A stretch of DNA of 64,000 nt from the NCBI GenBank assembly GCA_051453625.1, contig JBOZIK010000001.1, positions 82,195,379-82,259,378 of the forward strand, written 5' to 3'. Positions 37,185 to 47,984 of the stretch are shown here, in pieces (the first letter of the stretch is position 1; every line of letters begins with the position of its first letter). This DNA comes from Welwitschia mirabilis (taxonomy: Eukaryota > Gnetophyta > Gnetopsida > Welwitschiales). The translations under genes were made by a program, and so were the position numbers. Under the pieces are notes generated by a model that searched no databases, was not told the DNA's origin, and saw nothing but the letters and a program-made list of their open reading frames with translations.

Positions 37185-37811
37185 TGTTGTAATGCTAAAT
37201 TTCATGTATTTGGTAGGGTATTTTAACTACTTTTCCAAGACATTTAGATAGGTTTAGATGAAATTATAATGATTATGAAGAGTTTATAAGATGATCCCAA
37301 AGGCATACAATTCTTAATATATTTAGATATATTGCAAGAAAGTTTTAATACTTAGCATTTTGAGGATAAGACCGATTATTTAGAGGACTAATTTATCTTA
37401 GCTAGACAGCTTAGTAATATTGTTGCCTCCTCTATCATTTTCATGATGGTTTGGATAATAGTGATGCTAACATGATCTAAGGCTATAGGGCTAGAAACTA
37501 ATTACTCATATTTTATTACATAGTTCCATCCCCATAGTTATCCATATCACAAGCATGATGGCAATTATTTTACATAACAAATGAATTATCTTTATAATGG
37601 AATCATGTGCTCCATATGAGATATTTGGGTTTCATTTCTGATTGCTAGGATTTTTCTCTAGAATATTCCATTTAAAACTATAAATACCCCCTTTCTGTTA
37701 CTTTCAAAACCATATTTTGTACTAGAAATTCTTGTGATGGAAGATTGAAGGACAAGAGATTCATATATAGCTATAAATAGAAGTTTTTCTTGATGTTGGA
37801 CTATGTATCCT
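37185..37811 (+). repeat. 3' LTR of outer element, left part
   Basis: Begins TGTTGTAATGCTAAATT and follows the 5' LTR to GTATCCT at 37811, where the nested element starts. It includes TATAAATA at 37679 and two quasi-palindromic modules (about 37428-37470 and 37525-37570). Confidence 0.85.
37679..37686 (+). promoter_or_regulatory. TATA box in outer 3' LTR
   Basis: Exact TATAAATA, 494 bases inside the LTR, followed by CCCCCTTTC. Confidence 0.6.
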
Positions 37812-39019
37812 TATTGCAGTGTGTATTTTTGTAACTTCATCTCTTACTCTAAATCCTATTAATCAAAATATACAGTTTGCAAAATACACACTCTAGTATA
37901 AATTGAAGTTACCCAAATATCATAACCCATTGAAGACTTATGAGAGAATAATGACAATTAATTTTCAAAGAGAATATGGTAACTAAAACTTAAGAATCAA
38001 TGCAAGAAAGTAAATATGTGATGTAATGTAAATGCACTTAATCTAAATGAACACCTATCTAAGTACCAAATCGATGGGTCAAGAGTATTAGCCCTATATA
38101 ACCTAAATCAGTTAAGAAAACTATCACTAACTAAGACTCACTTAAGCTATTAGGTAAGTTGAATAAATGTAATGTAAAATGATTCTTAAACTATTTTATT
38201 TAGCCTTAACAAAGGCTATCTTAAAGATCTATAACATTAATGAAATTTTTACTGGATTAACTATAAGGAAAATATAAAAGATTTAGATGTACAAATGAAA
38301 TAAATTTTTTATATTAAAATAGAATAAGCATATAGGGTACAAAACATCCAAGCCTTATTAGATGAGGCATAACCCTTTACCAAAGGAACGTCTTTCTATA
38401 ACTTATAAGATGGATCTCCTATCATTTAATCTCTTATCATGAGACTATCTGATGCATTGAAGATGGATATGAGAGTAGAATAAGGGTTTTATTTATAAGG
38501 TTAAGAAATAAAATTATCACATAAAATACACTAGAAAAAGTGCTCAATTACTAGAAAGAAATACATGAAATGGAAAAAGGTCGATTGGTGGTTATAAGTG
38601 TCATCCTGCCTATTGTGGAAACAACCAATGGGATGATGGCTCAAACATTACATTCATTATCCTACATGTTGTGTGGATGATAATGAAGATGACTTAGTAG
38701 TAATGGCTCCAGTTGATGTTAGCCCTCCCATGTGGCACCTTCAATGTTGTCACTCTACTTAGGGAATAATAGTGGGAATGATAATCTTCTTTATCCTTTC
38801 AAATCAATAGAATCTAGCCTCTTTTTAGCAGTGATCTTCCTCTGAGGAATAGTGTATTAATATATTCTTTAAATGCCTCTAATCATGCTAAGAATTACAT
38901 ATTTCTGAGATCTTCTATCAATTCTCCAAAATCCTCAAAATTTCATTTAAACCTACATAAATTTCCTACAAAATAGCTCATAACACTCCATCAAATAAAT
39001 ACAATTTGGTAGTGCATCA
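37812..39019 (-). repeat. 3' LTR of nested element
   Basis: On the minus strand it starts TGATGCACTACCAAATT at 39019 and ends CACACTGCAATA at 37812; the final TA would be CA before a C-to-T change. 1208 bp. Over 96 bases compared by eye (37998-38093 against 44447-44542) about 82% match the 5' LTR. TATAAATA lies at 38490-38497. Three quasi-palindromic modules lie at about 38598-38642, 38652-38695 and 38743-38795. Confidence 0.88.
38490..38497 (-). promoter_or_regulatory. TATA box in nested 3' LTR
   Basis: Exact TATAAATA, 522 bases inside the LTR, matching the other family-A LTRs. Confidence 0.6.
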
Positions 39020-39021
39020 TA

Positions 39022-39038
39022 GCCTCCCACTTAGTCTT
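39022..39038 (-). promoter_or_regulatory. Polypurine tract of nested element
   Basis: Minus strand AAGACTAAGTGGGAGGC directly precedes the 3' LTR, the normal place for the plus-strand primer. Confidence 0.65.
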
Positions 39039-40985
39039 TGTCAGTCCTTGATAAAAAATTGGTGAAAAACTATAATTGTGAGTAAAATTATCTTAGAAAA
39101 ATCCATCCAATCTCATAAATAATCTCAAACACATTACCTAGCAAAATAGCATGTAATGCATCATGGTATGGAGTGAAAATTTCAAAAAATTATGTCTCAT
39201 GAAATCTTTGAAATGACTCAAAAAATTATGAAAATAAGCCATAAAAATAAGTCCTACTCTCCCTCAAAAAAATAATATGTCCTATATTGATTAATGAGAT
39301 AAATAAAGTAGATAGAAATAAGAAGGCAGATAATGGATGTTTTTGAATTTGGATAACTCTCTAAATTAAGTACAAATCTAAGTGTAGAAATGTCATATTT
39401 GAAAATAAAGATTTATGAAATATTCTAAAAAGCATAAAAATAGTTAAGAATGAAAATGTGCTAATTAGAATGAAGCAAATCCATGAATGGCCAACAAATG
39501 TTCCATTACAAAAATGGTTAAAAGCAACATTTATAACTTCAAAAGATTAAAAATAAACATCATAAAAATTGTTAAGGGAATTCATCCAAGAAAGAAATAA
39601 ATTCTTTATTAAAAACTAGGCAAGAAAACCATTGATAAGAAAATATGGAAATGACTTTGAAAAAACTAACTAAACAATAAAAAAATTAAAAAAAATGGAC
39701 ATAAGACAACATAAATAAGATAGCCTGCCTACCCTAAATTTTAGCCTAGTAGACTCCCATGGAAGAAATCATAACATCACTTAATTTTAAAAAGGAATGA
39801 CTTGATGTATAAAAAATTCCAGTTGATAAGGAAGTGATTATAATAATGTTACAAAAATCAAATACTTTAAACAATAAATGATAAGATCAAAGAGTTACTC
39901 AAAAATAAACTCTCCTACTTACATCTTAAAACATATAAACCCTTAGAAATGAAATGATAATGTGAAAAGACTCAGAGTCTAGGAAATAAGCAATGCCTAT
40001 AATAAAAACCAGGAATATCACAAATCCTATAGTCTCCAAGTTGTTATTATTTTATTATCTAATTGTCCATGATGAGAGGAGTGCAACCACAGTCAAAGAG
40101 GTAATCACCCATGAAGCATGACCAACTAACCTCTTAGTGAAGTTTCCACAATTACCATATTACACTATCAAAGCCTCCTTTTGGGAAAATTTTCCCTAGT
40201 ATACTTGTGGTAGGACATCATGATGACCATGTTTTTGAGCTATCTCAAATGTAAATCGTTATGTCCTTAATTCCACATCCCTCTATCCTCCCCCCTCCCC
40301 TTCTTTCCCCCCCAGCCCACAAATGAAGAAATATTCTACATGACCAAACACTCTAAAAGACAAAGATAAAGTAATAAGATAAAAAATAAAAAAGAACATC
40401 CTTAAAAAATATAACATCTTTTCATCATTGAGAAAAATATTAAAAATAAATCATCTTCCTTTAGAATGAATTTCATAAACATGGGAATGTTTTAAGGTTG
40501 AATGAATTCAATCTTAAAATTATCAAAAAGTCAAGTCCAAAGACTAGTCATGAAAATACAATAAATACATAAGCCATGTTTGAAAGATGTTTAAGTAATG
40601 TTATAATAACCTTCAAAGGAATAAGCTAAGAGAAAATTTAGATAATTGTAACCTCTAAGGCTACTACTTCTATAATGTTTATATCAAAAGTTTACGCATA
40701 TATTTTTAACCTTTGTCCATTTACTTTATGAGTTTTGTTAGTGGTTAAATCATAAATTTTAACATAGCCATTAGAATGTACTCTCTTAAATCAAAGGACT
40801 CCACCATTTCAATATTAATTTATTGCTTAAAATAAAAACCAAAATCAAAATCATAAAAACATAAAAGCAAAAAGGAAACATCAAATAAAATAGAAAATAA
40901 ATTTTATTTAAATCCTAATATCTATTTAATACTTTTATTAAAAAAGAAAGAAAAATAAAGATTTATTTCTATGTCTATTATCTCA
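39039..40985 (-). other. 3' part of nested element, no domain recognised
   Basis: Between the unidentified coding relic and the polypurine tract. It holds only the G-rich tract at 40278-40314 as a distinctive feature. No pol motif. Confidence 0.5.
40278..40314 (-). repeat. G-rich tract on the sense strand
   Basis: The minus strand is GGGGGGGAAAGAAGGGGAGG followed by GGGGAGGATAGAGGG, with four or more G runs in otherwise very A+T-rich DNA. It could fold as a G-quadruplex or act as an internal polypurine primer. Confidence 0.7.
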
Positions 40986-40990
40986 GGATA

Positions 40991-42900
40991 TTACATTATT
41001 TTATAAAAATAAGGATGAAACAAAATATTCACCAATTGATAAAACATACAAAGTATACAATCATTTTTAAGTAAAATCAATTGGAGGAAGAGAGAGTATA
41101 AATATAAAACTTTGATCATAGAAATTANNNNNTTCAAATAAAAGATAAAGATGTGATAAATGTCATTAACAAGTAATCTCTTATTAAGACATTGTAAGTC
41201 ATGAATGTTAGGAAAAAACTGCATGCAAGAAGGCATTCAAAGAAAGTATCCAAGACAATTTTGAAGGATCTTTAAAATGTTTAGTAAGATAGAGAATTTT
41301 TCTATCATTCAATTCAAGTCATGGATTTTCATTAAATAAATGAGAATTTTTTTTATTAGCATGATCACATGAAATTTTTTATCCATAAGATTTAGTTGAA
41401 ATATAAGAGATAAAAATTCAGATAACTGATGCCATTATAATCTCTTATCAAACTTATGATATAAAATATTTGAAACATAAATTGCATTCAAAGCTTAATT
41501 TTGAGCATGAGAAACATTAATGGTATAATATCGAATGCAAGGCTTTGAAATAAACTTTATAGGTTGAGTGATCAAGACATGTTTAACATACCTAACAAGC
41601 TCCTTAACATTTAATTCTAAGTGCAAATTTGATCAAGAAGTTAAGATTTACCATAATTTAGTGTTCGAAAAGTAGAGTTGTCTTTACAAAAGAGAAAAAA
41701 ATTGTTGCATTTTGTAGCACATGACATTTTAAAAGGAAGAGTTTTAGAGATTTTTAGAGTTAATTCATCAAGGTGATGTGTTTTATTAATTTTAAGAATA
41801 GGGATGTGATTTGGAGAATTACTTCAATGTTTAAAAGGGATAAAGGGAGAGAGGTTACTCATTATCAAGATCACAGGTAACGCATAAGTAGAAGTAAAAT
41901 AAAGGATATCATCATTTGAGGTTTTGCATGAAAGTAAAAATGAAAGAGATGAAGAAACATGTAGAGACTCTTTAAGTTGGTTTTCTTCATTGAAAGGTAA
42001 AATTATATTCTTCACTAAGGTTATTTTAGTTTTAATTGATCCTTCTTTATTCCTCTTATTCTTGTTGGTGACTTCATCATTACTTAGTTGAATGCTTACT
42101 TCATTGATCATATATCCATCTTCTTTATTATTAATATCATTAATTTTGTTAAGGATTATTTTTCTTTTCTAAGTTGGTGGATTCATCAAAAACATCATTG
42201 AAAAGATTATAGAAAGAAAAGTTATCATTGTCTTCATTACGTGATGGAAGATTTTTTGATATTTCTTGATTTGAATTTTCTTCCTCTCTATTGAATAATT
42301 CTGTTAATTTTAAATTGTAATCCTCATTTTCAGTTATTTAGTTGCTATTGCTAATTGTCATCTTAGACTATTGTCTAGATTATAGAAGTGGATGACTCTC
42401 TTTATAATGCAAATTCTTTACTAATTTTGTTTCATTCCTTAAATTCTCCATTAATCTCATAAGTTAAACTTCTTCATCCTTCTTATAAAGTATGTGAAAA
42501 CTAGAGATATGATCTAATATTTTAATGTCATCATCCTCCTCTTCTTCCCCATTCTCATCATCTTGTTTAATGTTTTTCAATTCATTAGATTCATTAGAAG
42601 AAAAAAAATGCAATTATTATATCTATTATAGATTAAAGAATTTTTAGATTTCTCATGAGTCAGTTCTTTATTTAAGTTGTCTAGCAGTAAATGGCTATTT
42701 GAGATATAATCTAACACCTTAGTATAATCATCTAATAAATGGTCATCCTCATCCTTATTATTGAAAGGTTGAGTTAAGCTATTATTATATTCCCTTTTCA
42801 CATTTTCTAATAAGTAGGATGTTGAAATTTGTTTTAAAATTTTATCTTATATTTAAAAATAAGAATCATTATTATTTGTTTATAAATTCTCCTTATTTTC
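40991..42900 (-). pseudogene. Unidentified coding relic of nested element
   Basis: Counterpart of 33480-34740. Open pieces are 42801-42577 (DEDDHLLDDYTKVLDYISNS), 42111-41824 and 41236-40991 (LVNDIYHIFIFYL, KNDCILCMFYQLV, PYFYK), with further in-frame matches between them (PNHIPILKINKT at about 41780, TLPFKMSCATKCN at about 41715). A 5-N gap (41128-41132) falls in the last piece. Conservation is at the amino-acid level between copies whose DNA has drifted, which argues for past selection on a protein. Hydrophobic stretches lie near its C-terminal end. I cannot name the function. Confidence 0.55.
41128..41132. other. Five ambiguous bases
   Basis: Short N run inside the nested element. The reading frame either side matches the outer copy, so about that many bases are truly missing. 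Confidence 0.95.
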
Positions 42901-42949
42901 CTTAAGGTAGGATGTAGAAAGATATATTTGAGTTTTTTGTGTTACAAAA

Positions 42950-43240
42950 GGACCCAGTCTTTATAATAGTGTATGTTGCAAGACCTCAACCAAATTTCTA
43001 GGTTTTTGTTAATATGTTCTTAGTTATTTATCATTTTGTTATTCATTTCTTTCATTGAATCATGTTCTTCCTCATAGTAATTAATGGATGATGAATGGGA
43101 TTGATAAAAATAATTGTAAGAAGTTTGTCTAAATGAGGTAGAATCTATAAAATGTGGAGAATCTTCATTTTTATTTCTATATGAAGTTTGAAATAAAGAA
43201 GAAAAACAATAGGATGGTTAAAAAGAGGAATGGGACTAAT
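42950..43240 (-). pseudogene. gag: gag C-terminal end of nested element
   Basis: Minus strand reads DSTSFRQTSYNYF (43145-43107), INYYEEEHDSMKEMNNKMIN and NLEIWLR (43003-42985). NLEI-x-LG is the usual close of Athila/Tat gag. Matches the outer copy block for block. Confidence 0.6.
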
Positions 43241-43730
43241 CCCTACTCTCAACATCATTTTACATTTTTCTTTCTCTTTCTGTAAAAATCTTATCCTCAA
43301 AAGTTTTCAAATTTTTTCTTCTTTTAGTAAGAATTTTTCTAAGAATTCTTATATCACTATTTTTAGTTGAGAAGAATGGGAAAAATATAATATAATTTAA
43401 AATGATAAGAAAGATAAGAATACAATCCAGATTAAGTTCTACTTTATTTGATATTTTATCTTATTATCAAAATTATATGCATTATTAATGCTTAAAATAT
43501 GTGTAATGGTCATTTTTATCTTCTAAAAAGAATTTCTTTTAGAGAATTGAAATCAGGGAAAAGATTGTCTTGGAAGAAATATTATATGCACCTAGGGATT
43601 TTGTTACTAACTTTAATTTGAATTTGACTAATCCTTCTTTAATGCTTTTCTTCTAGTAGCCCTTTTTATCTAATATTTCCTTCCATAATTGATCATATCA
43701 TCACCTCCTTTAGACAAAAAATGATAGAAA
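43241..43730 (-). pseudogene. gag N-terminal part of nested element, unreadable
   Basis: By position this is the start of gag. Only a short patch at 43590-43640 matches the left-window element. Its length is far below a normal gag N-terminal domain. Confidence 0.35.
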
Positions 43731-44237
43731 ACAAAATTAAAAATAACTTACAGTTATCCTTTTGGTCATGGGAATAACTGAGAGGATGACAAAAATTGAA
43801 ATCACAAAGAGAAAATAAAAATTTAGTAGAAATCTAAAAGCTAAAAGTAAACACATAGACTATCATCCTTCTTATCATGAAAATAGCATAGAGGATGATG
43901 AAAACAAAAAGTACAAAGCTAAAATTTGCTATAACTCAAAAATAGTAAACTAAAAATAAAATATAGAAAACAAAAATAGGGTGTGTCTTTACCTTATCAT
44001 GGTGATGATAGGAAAGATGATAGTTATTTTATTAATAAAATAAAAACTGAAAGAAAAATTCATAAATAGAAAGTAACTAGACAATAATTATTATTATAAA
44101 CTACAAAAAATAGAATGCTGTGAACAAAAAAACTATAGTTTCTAATAAAAAATACAACATATCTATAGATAAAAAAAATTGAATAGAAAACTGATTTACT
44201 CACCCAAGCAATGACAATTCTCATGCTCCTTAGTAGT
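43731..44237 (-). other. 5' leader of nested element with three quasi-palindromic modules
   Basis: Modules at about 43743-43790, 43858-43905 and 43990-44030, each with ATCATGG..GATGACA-like cores, separated by A-rich spacers. Same layout as 1250-1634. Confidence 0.65.
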
Positions 44238-44257
44238 CTTCCCTAATAATAACATAA
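44238..44257 (-). promoter_or_regulatory. Primer-binding site of nested element, tRNA-Asp type
   Basis: Minus strand TTATGTTATTATTAGGGAAG against TGGCGCCGTTGCCGGGGAAG as seen in this element type. Of the nine differences, eight are C-to-T or G-to-A and one is a G-to-T transversion. It lies five bases inside the LTR end. Confidence 0.75.
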
Positions 44258-44262
44258 TGAGA

Positions 44263-45493
44263 TCTTGCTATGTATATTTTTATAAATTCATGTCTTACTC
44301 CAAACCCTATTAATCAAAAGACATAGATTAAAAAATACACACTCTAGTATGAATGAAAGTGACTAAAGTGTCATAACCCATTAAATACTTACTAGCAAAG
44401 AATGAGAATTGATTTTTAAAGAGAATATGATAACCAAATTAAGAACCAATGCAAGAAAGGAAATATGCAATGCAATGCAACTGAACTTAATCTAAATGAA
44501 CACCTATTCAAGTACCAAATTAATAGGTTAAGAGGATTGTCATTATATAACCTAAATCAATCAATGAGATTTCCACTAATCAAAACTAACTGAAGCTATC
44601 AGGTGAGTTAAATGAATGCCATGCAGAATGATTCTTAAACTACTTTCTTTAAGACCTATATCATCAATAAAACTATCACTGGATTAAGAACAACATAAAC
44701 CATAAAAGAATTATAATATAATTAGATGCACAAATGAAATATAGTTTTTATATTAAAATAGAACTAGCATCTGGGTTACAAAATAATTGAGCCTTAATGG
44801 AAGATGCACAACTCTTTATCAAGGAAACCTCTTTCTGCAACTCACGAGATGCATGTTCTACCCTTCGATATCCTATCATGATACTGTCTGGTGCATTAAA
44901 AATGGAGAGGAAAGTTTAAGAGAAAATTTTAAGAGGATCTTATTTATAGAGCTAAGAAATGAAACCATCAAACAAAAGGTGTTATAAAACACAGTCAATT
45001 ATAAGAAAGAAATGAATGAAATAGATAAAAGTTAGCAAACAGTTACAAGTGTCATCTAGTTTATCATGGGGAGTACTAAGATGATGATGGCTCAAACATT
45101 ACATTCCTCATCCTACATGTTGTTTAGATGACAATGGGGATGATACTCCTCTAGAAAATATTACTCAGTAGTACTAGCTCCAATTCATGTTAGCACTCCC
45201 ATGCAGCATTTATAGTATTATCATCCTGGCTGTCATGGGGATAATAGTGGGAATGACAATTTTGTTTGTCCTTTCAACTCAGGAGAAGCTATACATTTTC
45301 ATGAGTGATCTTCCTCCAAGGCACAATGCATCAATATATGCTTTAAATGCCTTTAATCATGTTAAGAATTACATATTTTTGACATCTTTCATTAATTATC
45401 CAAAATCCTCAGAAATAAATATAAATCAATATAAATGTCCTATAAAATATCTCATAACACTCCATTAAATACATATAATTTGGCAATGCATCA
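44263..45493 (-). repeat. 5' LTR of nested element
   Basis: Minus strand TGATGCATTGCCAAATT at 45493 to ACATAGCAAGA at 44263, 1231 bp. TATAAATA at 44941-44948, and modules at about 45050-45095, 45108-45150 and 45218-45262. Short open frames inside it are not genes. Confidence 0.88.
44941..44948 (-). promoter_or_regulatory. TATA box in nested 5' LTR
   Basis: Exact TATAAATA, 545 bases inside the LTR. Confidence 0.6.
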
Positions 45494-45498
45494 ATACT

Positions 45499-46107
45499 CC
45501 ATTGAGATGTTGCTACTTTGTAAGTAAATTCTTAGTTGAAGATTAATTAAAAAAAATTGTTTTACTTCTATTAGGTGCATCTCCATTATGATTTATGTTG
45601 GTTTTGATTCTGTGACAATTTCATAGTTAATCTAGACCATAAGGGTAATATTTGTTAAGGTTGATATTATTAATTTAGTACTTGCATCTCCTCTCACATT
45701 GCATTTCCATAACTTAATAGTTACATTTATCTATAATTTAGTTGATGTACCTTATAGCTTATGTTTGTTATAATTAAGTGAGGTTTTTCTTGATTTAATA
45801 TAAAATATAATCTCTATTATAGAAAAATTATAATGAAATAGATACATTACTTAGAGTTATTTCTAATAATTGCATTAGACTTTATCTTGCATTGTGTTTT
45901 TGCATTGTTTCTTACTTTCATTTACTTGATAGAAAAGACTCAAAATACTTTATTAAAATCAATTATCTAACTTCTAACCTAGTACCTTCAATGAATTACA
46001 ACATTTGAATAAACTTTGATTTATACTAGTGTGTGTTTTATGCAAGCATTTGTAATTAATGATACTTGCTTAAGGACTTAGATATTACATAAATTAACAC
46101 TGCAACA
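45499..46107 (+). repeat. 3' LTR of outer element, right part
   Basis: Resumes with CCATTGAGATG, the exact continuation of the left part, and ends ACACTGCAACA at 46107. It aligns with 31724-32354 throughout. Confidence 0.85.
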
Positions 46108-46600
46108 TATCTCTATTAAATAAAATTAACTAAGCCATTCTATAAAATCATAAAAACAATCAAGCTTATATATCATATTCTTGATTGCGCTAGTATAAAG
46201 AATTTAAGATTTCTTATGAGGTATGTTTCCACTCATGTAAAATCATCACTTTAAAAAATGAAATTGGATATGTAATAATAAACATTGATCTAAGAATCTA
46301 TGTCATTAGTAACTATGTCTTACTTAAGAGTGAATTTGATTTTATCTCAAGGTATTCAATAATAATTAGTAGTCTTATATTTTGTAATGTAAATACTAAT
46401 GTATTCTTCATTTGAGTAGCATCCTTCTACCATGGTTTCTTCTTGAGTTAAAACCAATGGCATTGAGGAGATGGAGCTAATTACTATTTATAAGATGATT
46501 TATCCTAGTTATAATGTTTAACATTATGTGTTATTTTACTTTAAGACTATTTTATTAAATGTATTATTGCTCAGGTACATAATGTCATATGAGGTTATCT
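46108..46600. other. Unassigned sequence
   Basis: If the copia relic continued after the family-A insertion, its protease or gag would be here on the minus strand. I could not read any such motif. Confidence 0.4.
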
Positions 46601-46820
46601 CCCATAACTTTGTACTACTGGTTATGTAGATGAGCCCTTCATAGTTCATACATGTGTTCCCCATCAACACTGTTAATAGTGCCAGTACTACTATCCCACA
46701 TAGTAACTAGTTTCATTGCTTGATCCACATAGTTGTTTCTAAGTGAGAATATATTAAGCTAGCTATGTAGTTCACTTTTCTTCCATGCCGTATTCCCATA
46801 ATAGCACTCTTACTAGCTTC

Positions 46821-46844
46821 NNNNNNNNNNNNNNNNNNNNNNNN
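46821..46844. other. Assembly gap, 24 N
   Basis: Gap within the G+C-richer block. Confidence 0.99.
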
Positions 46845-47169
46845 CCCACTAGTTATTAGACCGACTGACTATGAGAGGTTTCCTGGGCCCACTTCCATAG
46901 GACATAATGGTTGAACTACTCCTCACTAAATCCTAAATTAGTGGATGTCCTTGACTCCATAACTAATCTACTAGGATCATGGAGACATAGTGAACTGAGT
47001 CTGGTAAGGCCTCCAAGTGTCATGAGTCCATCAAGATGATGGAGCTCAGGAGAAGTAACAAATAGTAGGTGGATGGTTGGAAGTAACCATTCTTCCTTAA
47101 CATCCTATACTAGTGGTTTCATGGCTTATATGGACTGTTGACAGTCATTCCTAGTATACTACATAGGTT

Positions 47170-47230
47170 CCTCACCTAGTAAGGCATGGTAGATGCCTTC
47201 AGGCCCCATGGTATTCCTCACCTAGTAAGG
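47170..47230. repeat. Short tandem duplication, 46-bp period
   Basis: CCTCACCTAGTAAGG at 47170 is repeated at 47216, with similar GGCA..GGC sequence after each. Confidence 0.75.
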
Positions 47231-47902
47231 AAGGCAAGGCCCTTTGTCATTGAAGCCATATCATATAGGTTCTCAACTACAATTCAACGCATCCTTATGT
47301 AGTAAGTAGCAGTCCCCAGTGTTATTAAGAATGCAATTACTCATGACCCCTCAATACCTACAATATGTATGCGAGTAGGGTACCCACTATAGAAGGTGTA
47401 CTACCTTACTCAAGACATGGGGAAAGACATTGGTAACAACCAATCAAAATTAAGCTTCCCTAGCTAGCCACCAATCACCAACCACTAACTAACTATGTAC
47501 ATGTATGATATGATATAGTATGATGGTTTTCTTCTATGGATTTATATATTGTCATTTTTCAAACGCCATTGACTAATGGGACATCTGGGATACAGGATTT
47601 TACATATGGAACTATCTCTTATAGATTGTCTAGGATTATAGTAGACCAACTATGTAGAAACTGAGAAAGAATGAGAATTACACCTAAATCCTGCATACTT
47701 GAAATGTGTTTGTCTCTATATTCATCCTTGTAAACTATAGAGAGGTACCACTTTCTCTTTTCCAATAACTCTTTCCCCTGGATATTTGCCTATATGAATA
47801 ATTAGTATGTATGTTGTAGTGTAGTTACTGCCAATGGGTAAGGTGATGTTACTATAGGAATCAAGCTATTGCAAGTGGAGGGACATGATCCAACTGTAAT
47901 AA

Positions 47903-47984
47903 TAACTACTACTATGTAGGATGGTGGATGTATATATCACATAAACTACTATCTTGTGGGATGGTGGACATGTATAGCACATAG
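47903..47984. repeat. Two-copy tandem repeat, 41-bp period
   Basis: AACTACTACTATGTAGGATG at 47903 and AACTACTATCTTGTGGGATG at 47944, both followed by GTGGA..TGTATA..CACAT. Confidence 0.85.

Larger units (their letters stand above)
37812..45493 (-). mobile_element. Nested family-A LTR retrotransposon (left-pointing), 7.7 kb
   Basis: Inserted in the 3' LTR of the outer element. The target duplication is ATCCT (37807-37811) and ATACT (45494-45498), one mismatch. Without the insert the outer LTR reads GTATCCT-CCATTGAG, exactly as in its 5' LTR (31719 region). It has two direct LTRs, a tRNA-Asp-type primer site at 44238-44257, a leader with three quasi-palindromic modules, a gag-end relic, an unidentified coding relic and a polypurine tract at 39022-39038. 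It is the same family as its target but younger by position. No protease, RT or integrase motif was found inside. Confidence 0.9.
31223..46107 (+). mobile_element. Family-A LTR retrotransposon (outer, right-pointing), about 7.2 kb without its insert
   Basis: 5' LTR 31223-32354, tRNA-Asp-type primer site 32358-32374, gag-end relic near 33180-33400, a decayed unidentified coding region, polypurine tract 37171-37183, and a 3' LTR 37185-37811 plus 45499-46107 split by a nested element. The two LTRs agree along their length and share terminal TG and ACAACA. The expected 5-bp duplication of its own target is not evident (AGCTA left, TATCT right). It sits just upstream of the copia integrase relic and probably disrupted that element. 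Confidence 0.85.

Noticed and set aside
44787-45468. Two open frames (66 and 93 codons), plus strand
   Set aside because: Both lie inside the nested 5' LTR, antisense to the element; the other LTR copy does not keep them open.
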